DNA from: Sphingobacterium lactis | Lineage (GTDB): Bacteria; Bacteroidota; Bacteroidia; Sphingobacteriales; Sphingobacteriaceae | Reading direction: 5' to 3' | Assembly: GCF_011046555.1 (NCBI RefSeq) | Contig: NZ_CP049246.1 | Coordinates: 3,100,001-3,164,000 of the forward strand | Length of the DNA stretch: 64,000 bases | Shown here: in pieces, positions 24,592 through 32,865 of the stretch | How positions within the stretch are numbered: the first letter of the stretch is position 1 | Layout: every line of letters begins with the position of its first letter | Position numbers and translations under genes: made by a program | The notes under the pieces: generated by a model | What the model saw: only the letters and a program-made list of their open reading frames with translations | Databases searched by the model: none | What the model was told of the DNA's origin: nothing

Positions 24592-25116
24592 TTAATATTT
24601 CCACTTCAACCGATCAAATACTTTCGACCACAACCACACCGGTCCAATAGTCAACAGTTTTCCGAACATACCGTTGGAAGGATTGACTTTCTTTGTGCTC
24701 AGGTACAGTCCAACCAATCCAATCAGCGCCAGAATACTACAAACCAAGATCACCGTAGGTCCGCCATCGCGCTCCACATATTCCAGTTGAACGATGAAGT
24801 AACTCATGATACCGATACAGAAAAGTACAGCATAGGATAAGGTTGGTGCTAATTTAAGGTAGCAGTAAACAACTATAGCAATAAAAAAGGAACCCCAATT
24901 CAGGAAAGTATGGGCGTTCATTTTCACGAGGAAGTCCAATTGTGGAAAAGGGATCATCCAAATGAGTCCCATAATCCCAAAAAAGGCTAAGGCAAGGAAA
25001 ATCGCATACGCGGTCAGGTTTCCTGCGCCATAGGCTTGGTCAAGCTCATAAAAATGTCGTTCTACAGGCCTAGCAAACTCAGGCTTTTTGGCACTTTTAA
25101 CTTCCTTTTTCTTCAT
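24592..25116 (-). CDS. Small membrane protein, possibly a divergent DUF962 (Mpo1-like) member
   Basis: 174 residues from the ATG at 25116; an ATG-less extension to 25146 is possible but the preferred start gives a basic N-terminus (MKKKEVKSAKKPEF). Four or five hydrophobic segments follow. The order of FFGIMGLIWMIPFP and LNWGSFFIAIVVYCYLKL resembles DUF962 proteins, whose yeast member Mpo1 is an iron-dependent fatty acid dioxygenase. The histidines conserved in that family's N-terminal region are not seen here, so if related it would be catalytically different. Function unknown. It is 74 bp downstream of the cusA-like stop on the same strand. Confidence 0.45.
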   Translation of the reverse strand: MKKKEVKSAKKPEFARPVERHFYELDQAYGAGNLTAYAIFLALAFFGIMGLIWMIPFPQLDFLVKMNAHTFLNWGSFFIAIVVYCYLKLAPTLSYAVLFCIGIMSYFIVQLEYVERDGGPTVILVCSILALIGLVGLYLSTKKVNPSNGMFGKLLTIGPVWLWSKVFDRLKWKY

Positions 25117-25189
25117 GAGTGCAAAGGTAATGATTATTGCCAGCATTTAGCTCCATCAGCGTCAAATCCCGGCAATAATAATACGTCCG

Positions 25190-28100
25190 CTAAGCCTGCT
25201 GTTCCTTGCGATACGCGTAATAGAACAGGACTGGCAGTACCGCAAACGAGAGCACAAGGCAGATCAATAGTCCACCTACAATCATGATGGCCAACGGTTT
25301 CTGGATTTCGGAACCCATTCCGCTAGACAATGCTGCCGGCAACAGCCCCATCGAACCCATGAGGGCAATCATCACAATGGAACGAATCCTGCTTTTCACG
25401 CCCAAATCAATGGCATCTTTCAACTTCCGTTTTTTGAGTTGCTCTTTCATCACCGCGATCAGGATAATACCATTGATGGTATTGACCCCAAAGAGGATGA
25501 TCAAACCGATGCCGGCGGAGATACCGAAAATGGTCCCTGTCGCCCATAGCGAAATGAAGCCACCTATAAACGCAAAAGGAATGGTAAGCGCAGCGAGCAT
25601 GGTATCCTTCATATTGCCAAAATTGCTATACAGTAGAATCAAGATCAGGCATAGGGATATTGGAATAACGGTCATCAATTGTTTGCTTGCACGTTCCTTG
25701 CTCTCAAACTCCCCGGCCCATTCCATATAATTTTCCTTGGGCAGTTTCACATCTTTGGCCACCACTTCCTTTGCTTCTGCAATGGTGCTGCCCAGGTCCC
25801 GGCCGTCTATACTAAACCCAACACCAATGTATCGGCTATTTCCTTCCCTATAGATAAATGCCGGACCTGTCACATAGCCAATGGTAGCAATCTCTTTCAA
25901 AGGGATATGCTGTCCGGAAGAAGTTTGCACAAGGATATTCCCGATCTTCTCGGCGGAGTTCCGGTAATCTTCCTTAAACCGGAGGACGACGTCAAACTGC
26001 CGGTCCTTTTCATAAAATTTACTTGCTGCCTGTCCACCAATGGTCATGGCAATGACTGCCTGTACATCGGCTGTGAACAGCCCGTACTTCGCCATTTTGG
26101 AATCGTGCAGCTGAATCCGCAACTCCGGTAACCCAATATTTTTATAGACATTGATATCTGTGATCCCTTCCACCTTGCCAATGGATCGGGATACTTGGTC
26201 GGCATAATCCTCCAATTGGTAGAGGTCATCACCAAAGATCTTGATCACCAAGGAGCTCTTTACCCCAGCCACATATTCCTCCACGTTATCCTGGATCGGC
26301 TGGCTGAAGCCGAAATTTATGCCTGGATAAGCCCCGAGCCTATCCCTGAGATCCTGAATGATATCCTCCTTACTGATGGACCGCTCCCATTCCTTTTCGT
26401 CCTTCAGCTGGACATTGAATTCGATATTGAAGAACCCCGTAGGATCGGTTCCATCGTTTGGACGACCGGTCTGGGTCAAAATGAAATCGATCTCCGGACA
26501 GCTTGCCTGCATCATCGCTTTCATTTCCTTGGTCAATTTGGTGGATTCATCCAAATTGATGCTGTTGGGAAGCGTTGCACGGATGTATATCGCCCCTTCA
26601 TTTAATTGCGGGAGAAATTCCGATCCGTAGTGCATAAATTTCACGGCACATAGGGTGAGTAATCCGATAAATACGGCTAGAGTTGCCCGCTTATAGCGCA
26701 TAGAAATGCTGTACAGGCCATAAATACTTGTATTGAAAAACCTGGTAACGACATTTTCCTTCTCCTCGATGGCTTTCGTGAATAGGAGTTTGCACATCGC
26801 AGGAACATACGTCAGGCTGAGAATAAGGGACCCCAAAAGGGCATACCCCAAGGTAAATGCCAATGGTGTGAACATCTTCCCCTCTACTTTCTGAAAAGAG
26901 AAAATAGGCAATAAGGCCACGATCAGAATCATGAGCGCATAGAAGATATAGGATGCCACGCTACCTGCACTTTTCTTGATCACCCCCAGCTTACTCATCT
27001 TGGCAAACTTTTCGGGTCCTACCCGGTGGGAAAGGGTTGCCAGCGACACAAAAACGGTCTCCACAATGACTAAGGTACCTTCAAGCAATAAGCCAAAGTC
27101 CAGGGACCCCATCGAAATTAAATTCGCGGGCAATCCCTGAAACTTCAACATGATAATTGCAAAAAGAAATGACAAGGGTATAACGGACGCAACGATAAAG
27201 GTGGACTTCCAATTGTACAGAAAAACAAAGACAATTAAGGACACCAATAATACGCCTTCCACAATATTTTTAGATACCGTTTGCACGGTATTATTGACTA
27301 ATAGCGTTCGATCAACTACAGTTTCGATCTGGATATTTTCAGGCAGGGTCCGACTGTTCAACTCTTCGATCTTGTCCTTCAGGCGTTCGATGACTTCCGA
27401 AGGGTTCTCCCCACGAAGCATAACCACGATCCCTTCCACAACATCGTCGGCATCATTTAGCCCGACCTGCCCCAACCGAGGTTTAGCGGAAACCTCAACC
27501 TCCGCCAGGTTCTTGATCAAGATCGGCGTAGAACCGTTCAACTTGACGGTAATATTGCCGATATCATCGATTTTATCTAATAAACCAACCCCACGAACCA
27601 CATAAGCTTGGTCGCCTTGCTGGATGACATCGCCGCCTACGTTGATGTTCGATTTGGAAACTGCCTCATACACATCCAATGGTGTAAGGTTAAAGTTCTT
27701 CAGCTCCGTCGGGTTGATTTTTATTTCGTAGATCTTCTCCTCGCCACCAAAACTGATCACATTGGCCACCCCAGGCACGCCCAAGAGCTCACGTTCGATG
27801 ACCCAATCCTGAACCGCTGACACCTCCTTTAGGGGAAGATCACTGCGCAACACATACCTGAAGATCTCGCCGGTAGCTCCTGAGGGCGGCTCAATGGAAC
27901 TGTCCGTCCCTTCCGGCAGGTCAACACCGCCCAGCTTGTTGGATACATACTGTTGCGCATAGAAGTCGTCCACATCGTCCTCAAACTGAACCGTGACGAC
28001 CGATAAGCCAAACAACGAAATGGATCGGATATTCGATTTCCTGGGAATACTGTTCATCTCCTTGGAAATCGGCAGGGTCACCAGTTTTTCTACCTCTTCT

Positions 28101-28282
28101 GCGGAACGCCCGGGCCATTGGGTAATGATCCGTGCCCGGGTATTGGTTACATCCGGAAAGGCCTCGATAGCGGTATGGCGCAACGCATAAACTCCTCCAA
28201 ATAATAAAGCTATCGTCGCAAAAAGGATAAACGTACTGTTCCGCAGGGAAAAGGTAACTATATGCTGCACTAATTTCTTCAT
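25190..28282 (-). CDS. Heavy-metal RND efflux pump, inner-membrane subunit (CusA/CzcA type)
   Basis: 1030 residues, the normal length for this class, with one N-terminal helix and two sets of large periplasmic loops between helix bundles. FPDVTNTRARIITQWPG (about residues 42-58) and the ending GSEIQKPLAIMIVGGL are family signatures. In helix 4 the motif SLDFGLLLEGTLVIVE gives Asp395, Glu401 and Glu408, matching the proton-relay residues D402, D408 and E415 of CzcA with the middle Asp replaced by Glu. It forms a trimer that takes cations from periplasm or membrane and passes them to the adaptor and outer-membrane channel encoded just upstream. Which metal is exported is not clear. Confidence 0.92.
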   Translation of the reverse strand: MKKLVQHIVTFSLRNSTFILFATIALLFGGVYALRHTAIEAFPDVTNTRARIITQWPGRSAEEVEKLVTLPISKEMNSIPRKSNIRSISLFGLSVVTVQFEDDVDDFYAQQYVSNKLGGVDLPEGTDSSIEPPSGATGEIFRYVLRSDLPLKEVSAVQDWVIERELLGVPGVANVISFGGEEKIYEIKINPTELKNFNLTPLDVYEAVSKSNINVGGDVIQQGDQAYVVRGVGLLDKIDDIGNITVKLNGSTPILIKNLAEVEVSAKPRLGQVGLNDADDVVEGIVVMLRGENPSEVIERLKDKIEELNSRTLPENIQIETVVDRTLLVNNTVQTVSKNIVEGVLLVSLIVFVFLYNWKSTFIVASVIPLSFLFAIIMLKFQGLPANLISMGSLDFGLLLEGTLVIVETVFVSLATLSHRVGPEKFAKMSKLGVIKKSAGSVASYIFYALMILIVALLPIFSFQKVEGKMFTPLAFTLGYALLGSLILSLTYVPAMCKLLFTKAIEEKENVVTRFFNTSIYGLYSISMRYKRATLAVFIGLLTLCAVKFMHYGSEFLPQLNEGAIYIRATLPNSINLDESTKLTKEMKAMMQASCPEIDFILTQTGRPNDGTDPTGFFNIEFNVQLKDEKEWERSISKEDIIQDLRDRLGAYPGINFGFSQPIQDNVEEYVAGVKSSLVIKIFGDDLYQLEDYADQVSRSIGKVEGITDINVYKNIGLPELRIQLHDSKMAKYGLFTADVQAVIAMTIGGQAASKFYEKDRQFDVVLRFKEDYRNSAEKIGNILVQTSSGQHIPLKEIATIGYVTGPAFIYREGNSRYIGVGFSIDGRDLGSTIAEAKEVVAKDVKLPKENYMEWAGEFESKERASKQLMTVIPISLCLILILLYSNFGNMKDTMLAALTIPFAFIGGFISLWATGTIFGISAGIGLIILFGVNTINGIILIAVMKEQLKKRKLKDAIDLGVKSRIRSIVMIALMGSMGLLPAALSSGMGSEIQKPLAIMIVGGLLICLVLSFAVLPVLFYYAYRKEQQA

Positions 28283-28287
28283 GCCTA

Positions 28288-29388
28288 TTAATCTCTCAAC
28301 TGTTCAAATACCAAAAGCGCGTTGCTGCCCATAACTTTCTCCTGAGCATCCAAACGCTCAGCGATGTAGGTATGCTCCTCATTACTGGCCAGAATGGTCA
28401 CCTTGCGTACCTGCATATGGCAATCATCCCGATATACGACGATATAGTGTTCGTTATTACTGAAAATTAGCGACTGATTGGGCACACGGGTACCTTCGGT
28501 GGAAGACTGTGCTTTGTCGATAATAATGTCTGCCATCAATCCGGGCATAAGACGGAGATTTGGATTTTCCAAGATGACTCGGGCTTTCATAACGTGTTCG
28601 TTCGGATCGAAAACATTGTACATCTTATCGATCTTCCCCGAATAGACCTGATCCGGATAGGCAATGGTCCTGACCTTTACCTGATCTCCGACGTGCACAT
28701 ATTTCAGGTTACTTGCATAGACATTCACCATCACCCACACCTCCTGCAAATTGGAGATGGAGAACAACGGCTCACTATCCTGTGTAATAATCTGTCCGGG
28801 ACTTAAATCTTTTTGAATGATATAGCCATTTTTGGGAGCCAGGATCTGGAAATACCCATCTCCCGTTGCGTGGTACAATTGCAAGGATTGATTGATCCGT
28901 TCCAATTCAATGCGTGCTGTTTCCAGGTCATGCTGTACCTCCAACATCTCCGGTTCGGATATCATCCCATCCTTGAGCAAGTCCCGCTTGGTATGCAATA
29001 GCTTCTCAAGGAGACTGATCTGGTTCTGTTGGGACTTCCGTTGCTGAAAGAGCCCTTGAATTTCTGTAGATTTTATTTTCGCCAATACCTGTCCCTTTTT
29101 CACTTGATCGCCAAGCTCAAAGGCCACCTGTTCCACCACGCCAAACAACAGACTACGGAAACTGACCAAGTCATTCTCATTGTACTCGACCTTGCCGGAG
29201 AGTGTAAGTTGTTCAACAACCGGAGCTACGGGAGCATCCAAAAGGCTACTGGATGTTTTCAGCGCCTCTGACAGGCAATAGGTCTTCGCTTGTGCATCAT
29301 CAGTTTTCTGCTGTTGATGGCTGCCATTGCAGCCATAACAACAGATTAATAGTGGTAAAACTATGGGTATGATTGGGATATTCTTCAT
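28288..29388 (-). CDS. RND efflux periplasmic adaptor (CusB/CzcB type) lipoprotein
   Basis: 366 residues. The hydrophobic leader with cysteines at residues 17, 18 and 21 (LLICCYGCNG) suggests lipidation. A lipoyl-type hairpin domain follows (VEQVAFELGDQVKKGQVLAKI, about residues 84-104), then a coiled-coil (QQRKSQQNQISLLEKLL through IELERINQSLQLYH), the second lipoyl half (GYIIQKDLSPGQII) and a beta-barrel. It bridges the pump and the outer-membrane channel. The gene begins inside the TolC-like gene's last codon (4-bp overlap) and ends five bases before the pump gene. Confidence 0.9.
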   Translation of the reverse strand: MKNIPIIPIVLPLLICCYGCNGSHQQQKTDDAQAKTYCLSEALKTSSSLLDAPVAPVVEQLTLSGKVEYNENDLVSFRSLLFGVVEQVAFELGDQVKKGQVLAKIKSTEIQGLFQQRKSQQNQISLLEKLLHTKRDLLKDGMISEPEMLEVQHDLETARIELERINQSLQLYHATGDGYFQILAPKNGYIIQKDLSPGQIITQDSEPLFSISNLQEVWVMVNVYASNLKYVHVGDQVKVRTIAYPDQVYSGKIDKMYNVFDPNEHVMKARVILENPNLRLMPGLMADIIIDKAQSSTEGTRVPNQSLIFSNNEHYIVVYRDDCHMQVRKVTILASNEEHTYIAERLDAQEKVMGSNALLVFEQLRD

Positions 29389-30641
29389 TTCAGATCTTTT
29401 CCAATGAGGTATTGAACGGTTTCAAATGCGTTGAGGTATTTTTCCTGCAGGTCCAGATAGGCTTTTTGTGCTTCCAGGTAAGCCTGTGAAAAGTCGATAA
29501 ACTCCAACAAGGTCACCTGTTGCTCCTGGAGGTATTTGCTATAGTTTTCCAGCACCTGGACCTGCCGTCCGTCCTCCTGTCCTTTCCATTCCTGCAGTTG
29601 CGTTCCATAGCGTTCCAGCTCACGCATATGAAGAGAAAGGGCTTCTGTGACTTCATGCTCTTCGGCACGAAGGCGTTGATCCTGTTCGGTAAGATGCAAT
29701 CGAGCAGCAGTGATATTGCCCTGGTTCCTGTTGAAAACCGGAATATCCAGCTTGACTCCAATACCGACGAAATTCCGCATCACATTCCCTCCTCTTTCGT
29801 AATTCATCACCATGCTGAGATCAGGAATTCGATTGGCAACTTCCAAGCGGACCTGTTGCTGGGCCAAATCGATCTCGTTCCGAAGCTGCATAAGTTTCGG
29901 GTGTGCCTCCAAACTCCAAGATTCCAATTCCTCGGACGATGCCGATAAAGCCGGAAGTTCCATGTTATCCAGTTGCAGATCGGCAATGGTCAGTGCTGGC
30001 AAAGCCGTCAATACACGCAGGTGTTTCATTTTATCAAGCCTTTCCGCGGTCAGATCCAGTACTTCCCGTTGTATGCCGATTAACTCGGTATGCACCCGGT
30101 AATAGTTGACCTGTGATATATGCTGTTTTTCAGCCTGTACTTTATATTGTGCATGCAGTCTTTCGAAGAGTTGCAGGACACGCAACAATTGGTGCTCTTC
30201 CTGCTTAATGCGCAGCAGACTATAATAAGTGGACCGAAGGTCTAATTTCATTTCTCGAAGGATGGCATCAAATTCAAGCTGATTGGCCTTACTTTCCAAT
30301 TCCCGAAGGACAACTCTTTTCTTGCGCTTGCCTGACGTTTCTATCAATTGCTCCAACTCGGCTCCAAACTGTTGTTTTGCACCAAAAGATCCAAAAAGGG
30401 GTTCCATGGTTTCAAAGGTGGAGTTCGCCCACAGATTCACATTATCTACAGTAAGGGATGGATTGGGCCACAAGCGTTCCTGCCGGATCAACGCCTCCGC
30501 CTGCCCGATTTGATATTTCTGGGCAATCAGCTGCAGATTGTTCCTGAGAAAAGCGGTCTCCAGATCCAATAGGCTTAGCTGCTGCCCAAAGATGGCTTCC
30601 GTACTGATAAGGAATACGAGGGTTAAGAGTTGTTTCTTCAC
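29385..30641 (-). CDS. TolC-family outer-membrane efflux channel (CusC/CzcC type)
   Basis: 418 residues. The signal peptide ends near AIFGQQ (about residue 20). Two repeats of the TolC fold are visible: long amphipathic helices separated by GVKLDIPVFNRNQGNITAAR (about residues 295-314), the typical GxxLxxPlfnrnqG motif of the second repeat. It is the first gene of the three-gene efflux operon, with its own -7 box and a candidate response-regulator site upstream; the two-component genes end 68 bp before it. Confidence 0.9.
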   Translation of the reverse strand: MKKQLLTLVFLISTEAIFGQQLSLLDLETAFLRNNLQLIAQKYQIGQAEALIRQERLWPNPSLTVDNVNLWANSTFETMEPLFGSFGAKQQFGAELEQLIETSGKRKKRVVLRELESKANQLEFDAILREMKLDLRSTYYSLLRIKQEEHQLLRVLQLFERLHAQYKVQAEKQHISQVNYYRVHTELIGIQREVLDLTAERLDKMKHLRVLTALPALTIADLQLDNMELPALSASSEELESWSLEAHPKLMQLRNEIDLAQQQVRLEVANRIPDLSMVMNYERGGNVMRNFVGIGVKLDIPVFNRNQGNITAARLHLTEQDQRLRAEEHEVTEALSLHMRELERYGTQLQEWKGQEDGRQVQVLENYSKYLQEQQVTLLEFIDFSQAYLEAQKAYLDLQEKYLNAFETVQYLIGKDLK

Positions 30642-30657
30642 GTATAAATGTTTGATG

Positions 30658-30665
30658 CAAAACTA
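30658..30665 (-). promoter_or_regulatory. Candidate -7 box of the RND efflux operon
   Basis: TAGTTTTG on the minus strand, a full TAnnTTTG match, 16 bp before the TolC-like ATG. The -33 region (TTC at the right distance) is poor, as expected for an activated promoter. Confidence 0.5.
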
Positions 30666-30697
30666 GCACCCCTACATTAAAGTGAATTTCGAAGTAA

Positions 30698-30715
30698 ATT
30701 AGAAAATAATTAGAA
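30698..30715. promoter_or_regulatory. Candidate response-regulator site before the efflux operon
   Basis: ATTAGAA-N4-ATTAGAA, two 7-bp direct repeats 11 bp apart, 33 bp upstream of the -7 box. The identical heptamers with the same spacing occur in front of the response-regulator gene (32788-32805), in the opposite orientation. The site overlaps the histidine kinase stop codon. Confidence 0.6.
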
Positions 30716-32044
30716 TGTGAGAATCACCTGGGTACCATGCTGATCGCTCTGCAGATCCAGTTCTATTTTGTGCAGGTTAAAGATGATGTTGGCCATGGAT
30801 AGACCTATTCCTTTCCCATTGTAATTTTGCGTATTCTGCCCCCTGAAGAAGTTCTGCTTTACATTTTTCATATCCTGGGATGAAATACCGATTCCCTCAT
30901 CACTAATGATGGCAAGAAGCTTTCCTTGGTCTTCTTTCAATTGAACCTTTACGGGTTTGTTATTGGAATATTTGATGGCATTTTCGATGATGTTATTGAA
31001 AGCGAGGGCAAGGAGCTTATCATTGCCATGCCACTTGAGCAGATTCATATTTTCAACCTCGATCATGACATTGACGTTGGCCTGGTAGTAGAGAATGGCA
31101 TTCTCGATGACCTGCCAAACGATCTCATCAATGCGGAGGGACTTAAATTCAAAGTTTGTTTTGGCACCCGATAAGAGCATCATGTGTTCCAAAGTTTCCT
31201 GCAGGTCATTGGTATACTGCTTCAGCTGCCCCATAACGGCCTCATATTCTTCCACGGTCCGATCCCTTTGATTGGTCACCTCCAATGTACCCAACAGCGC
31301 TGTAATAGGCGTCCTCAGCTCATGGGAGACATAATCGATAAAGTTTTTCTGCACATTGAATGTCTGCGCAATACGGTCCACAAAGATATTATAGGTGTTG
31401 ACCAGGTCCTGGATCTCAGCATACGATCGGGTCAGATGGATCGGTTTTTCAAAATTGGTGCTATTCCGCTCATTGATCTGGTCGATGATTTTCATGATCG
31501 GTTGATAGGCAATATAGCCGAGATACCTGGAAAATAAATAAATAACCACCAACCCCAGGAGGAAAGAGCCCACCAAAATCTGCAACAGGGAGGACATCTG
31601 GCCGTTGAACTCATCCTTAGCCGCGCGCGTCACGACGACGAAATCACCTTCATTATCTTCATAAAAGATTCCGTTATAGAAAAAGTGATCGGTTTTAAAA
31701 TAATTATGCTTGGCTGCCCTGACGGAATTCAGGAACTCAACACTGATATCCTCCGTGTCGGCCATGTCACCCGCCTTGCGGACATCATGCGCGTCATAGA
31801 CAACAATATTCCTGCGCGATAAGGTCTTGAACAATTGACGCTGTACGGCCTCATGTTCCATACTGCTCAATTCATCCTTATCCAAGTAGTAAATAGCGGC
31901 TAACACCGATTTACTTTCCAGACCCAAGCGCTCCGCTTTCTCCATCTGATAGTAGTAGGAAAAATAGATCAACACCGATATGATCAACGTGATGACGCTG
32001 AATATCAAAATAGAATATAAGGAAAGCCTGTGTCTTAGTTTCAT
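30710..32044 (-). CDS. Sensor histidine kinase
   Basis: 444 residues. Membrane helices at about 9-32 and 152-172 flank a periplasmic sensor region of roughly 120 residues. The phospho-acceptor motif SHELRTP has His241; NNIIENAIKYS (N box, about 350-360), SDEGIGIS (G1) and GKGIGLSMANI (G2) complete the kinase domain. I see no conspicuous His- or Met-rich metal site in the sensor region. The gene shares its first base with the last base of the response-regulator stop (32044), so the pair is co-translated. It probably controls the efflux operon downstream. Confidence 0.92.
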   Translation of the reverse strand: MKLRHRLSLYSILIFSVITLIISVLIYFSYYYQMEKAERLGLESKSVLAAIYYLDKDELSSMEHEAVQRQLFKTLSRRNIVVYDAHDVRKAGDMADTEDISVEFLNSVRAAKHNYFKTDHFFYNGIFYEDNEGDFVVVTRAAKDEFNGQMSSLLQILVGSFLLGLVVIYLFSRYLGYIAYQPIMKIIDQINERNSTNFEKPIHLTRSYAEIQDLVNTYNIFVDRIAQTFNVQKNFIDYVSHELRTPITALLGTLEVTNQRDRTVEEYEAVMGQLKQYTNDLQETLEHMMLLSGAKTNFEFKSLRIDEIVWQVIENAILYYQANVNVMIEVENMNLLKWHGNDKLLALAFNNIIENAIKYSNNKPVKVQLKEDQGKLLAIISDEGIGISSQDMKNVKQNFFRGQNTQNYNGKGIGLSMANIIFNLHKIELDLQSDQHGTQVILTF

Positions 32045-32730
32045 TATTGTTCTTTGAACATATAGCCCACACCTTTTACTGTATAAATATACTTCGCACC
32101 TTCCAACTCGATCTTATTGCGGAGGTAGGAAATATACACATCCACAACATTGCTGTGGTTATCAAAAGTAATTCCCCAAACAGCATTGAGGATCTGCATC
32201 CGGCTAACGGTTTTATTTTTGTTAACGATCAGGTAGGCCAAGAGCTTATATTCCCGGGGCGATAGCTCCAGTTCTTTATCCTTGAAAAATACCTGGTACT
32301 GATCGGTGTCCACGCGGAGATTCCCAAAGGTCAGTTGCGGAACGCGAACGGGCTCCTGAAGGTGATATTGGCGGCGACGCGTCAGCGCATTGATCCTGGA
32401 CAGCAATTCATCGAAATGGAAAGGCTTGGTCAGGAAATCATCTGCACCATGGTCCAGACTGGTTACCTTATCCTGCACGGAGTTCAATGCACTTAGCATT
32501 AGAATGGGCGAAAAAACTTGCTTATAGCGTAAGGTCTGCAGCAATTGAATGCCATCGATACCGGGAAGCATGATGTCTATAATGATCACATCCCACGGAA
32601 CTTTCAGGAAGTCTTCCTGGAGCGCTTCTTCAGCACGCTTGCATAAAGTCACCAAAATTCCGTTCTCTTCTAGACCTTTGATCAGAAAGGAACTTATACG
32701 GTGATCATCTTCTACAACAAGAATCTGCAT
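32044..32730 (-). CDS. OmpR-family response regulator
   Basis: 228 residues from the ATG at 32730. The receiver domain has VVEDD at the N-terminus, phospho-acceptor Asp52 in IIIDIMLPG, and Lys102 in LTKPF; the winged-helix domain includes ELSPREYKLLAYLI and VDVYISYLRNKIE. Nine extra codons upstream (to 32757) would include the -7 box, so the shorter start is chosen. It is the first gene of the kinase operon; OmpR-type regulators bind tandem direct repeats, and such repeats occur before this gene and before the efflux operon. Confidence 0.92.
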   Translation of the reverse strand: MQILVVEDDHRISSFLIKGLEENGILVTLCKRAEEALQEDFLKVPWDVIIIDIMLPGIDGIQLLQTLRYKQVFSPILMLSALNSVQDKVTSLDHGADDFLTKPFHFDELLSRINALTRRRQYHLQEPVRVPQLTFGNLRVDTDQYQVFFKDKELELSPREYKLLAYLIVNKNKTVSRMQILNAVWGITFDNHSNVVDVYISYLRNKIELEGAKYIYTVKGVGYMFKEQ

Positions 32731-32744
32731 AATTAAATAAATAT

Positions 32745-32752
32745 CAAAGTTA
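32745..32752 (-). promoter_or_regulatory. -7 box of the two-component operon, deciding the start
   Basis: TAACTTTG on the minus strand is a full TAnnTTTG match, 14 bp before the chosen ATG. The longer reading frame would start upstream of it. Confidence 0.6.
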
Positions 32753-32787
32753 GACAATAACTACTGATAATAAGGAATATTATAAAT

Positions 32788-32805
32788 TTCTAATCAAATT
32801 CTAAT
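32788..32805. promoter_or_regulatory. Candidate response-regulator site before its own gene
   Basis: TTCTAAT-N4-TTCTAAT, direct repeats 11 bp apart, 35 bp upstream of the -7 box. It is the reverse-orientation twin of the site before the efflux operon, suggesting autoregulation. Confidence 0.6.
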
Positions 32806-32815
32806 GTTCTTTTCC

Positions 32816-32845
32816 AAAAGAAAAGGCCCGCGAATGCGAGCCTTT
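32816..32845 (-). terminator. Terminator of rny
   Basis: On the minus strand AAAGGCTCGC pairs with GCGGGCCTTT (one G-T pair) around ATTC, followed by TCTTTT; 21 bp beyond the rny stop. Confidence 0.8.
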
Positions 32846-32865
32846 TACTATATTAATCAAATTTT

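Noticed and set aside
25284-27605. Long open frames on the plus strand opposite the RND pump gene
   Set aside because: They lie entirely inside a well-supported 1030-residue pump gene, show no family motifs, and have no promoter; they are a by-product of codon composition.
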